Below, one piece after another: positions 20,801-20,977 of a stretch of 20,977 bases of DNA. The DNA comes from a virus. The stretch covers positions 1 to 20,977 of the IMG/VR virus record IMGVR_UViG_3300017752_000218, one strand, 5' to 3'. Position numbers and translations under genes: made by a program. Positions within the stretch are counted from its first letter, which is position 1; each line of letters begins with the position of its first letter. The notes beneath the pieces were generated by a model, which did no database searches, had not been told where the DNA came from, and worked only from the letters and a program-made list of their open reading frames with translations.

Positions 20801-20977
20801 TGGGTGAACTCGCAAAATGGAGAGCGCAGAACTGGGTCCGAATCGGAACGGACGGTAAAATCAAAGGAGCTTGCGGAACGTCTAAAAACAAAAAGAATCC
20901 CGACCGTTGCCTTCCAATGGCTAAAGCTAAGAGCTTATCAACGTCTGAGCGAGCAAATACAGCTCGAAAGAAAAAGA
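20801..20977 (+). CDS. 5' part of a small basic protein (truncated by window end)
   Basis: ATG follows the previous stop with no gap and 59 codons are visible. The product runs LAKWRAQNWVRIGTDGKIKG, then ACGTSKNKKNPDRCLPMAKA and a basic end. The NWVRIGTDGKIKGACGTSK...NPDRCLP pattern belongs to another family of short phage proteins (perhaps DUF5872-like, uncertain). It is the fourth in a row of small Lys-rich genes. The visible frame is probably nearly complete. Confidence 0.6.

Noticed and set aside
1-20977. tRNA genes and integrase/attachment sites
   Set aside because: I saw no cloverleaf-like sequence with a GTTCRA arm in noncoding DNA and no integrase motif, so a temperate lifestyle is not supported by this window.

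Overview
The window is most of a T7-like podovirus genome (Autographiviridae type), probably from an aquatic habitat. It carries a single-subunit RNA polymerase, a gp2.5-like SSB, endonuclease I, a primase-helicase, a T7-type DNA polymerase and a 5'-3' exonuclease. A T7-type portal, scaffold and terminase pair complete the set. Every supported gene lies on the + strand and most neighbours overlap or nearly touch. The aquatic call rests on small genes of types I associate with marine T7-like phages (a DUF6321-like protein, a LamG/AbfB-like virion protein, several short Cys/Lys-rich proteins). No tRNA, integrase, CRISPR array or IS element was seen. The host cannot be named from the sequence. 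Most starts lack a Shine-Dalgarno sequence, which fits a host that initiates largely without one.

Layout. (1) 1-2371: right end of a T7-type map, with a partial unknown gene, TerS, TerL and a very acidic small protein, closed by a terminator near 2414-2451. (2) About 2480-5230: a segment of visibly different composition (rich in GCGC, GGCC and CGGC) with a translationally coupled run of three small unknown genes and a DUF932-like gene, a terminator, then a GP88-like cysteine-rich protein and a 25-residue membrane peptide. (3) 5230-6510: an SLT-type muralytic enzyme overlapping a 33-residue membrane protein, two unknown small genes and a strong terminator. A 13-base repeat occurs four times here and nowhere else that I saw. 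(4) 6510-6722: AT-rich control region with a promoter-like element, a 16-bp palindrome and repeated AGTTATA boxes. (5) 6723-15568: RNA polymerase and the replication and nucleotide-metabolism block. (6) 15571-17943: a proline-rich small protein, a beta-rich protein, a LamG/AbfB-like protein and a cassette of three small membrane proteins, sitting between the exonuclease and the portal. (7) 17953-20977: portal, scaffold, terminator, then four small basic genes where a major capsid gene would normally follow.

A terminase next to early genes means that the window probably crosses the joined ends of the linear genome (terminal repeat or circular assembly) between roughly 2371 and 2830. In that reading regions 2 and 3 are the early, host-takeover part of the genome, transcribed before the phage RNA polymerase is made. 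They are the least explained and most interesting part: the DUF932 + GP88 set in an atypical segment, the repeat family, and CA-dinucleotide leaders in front of two start codons.
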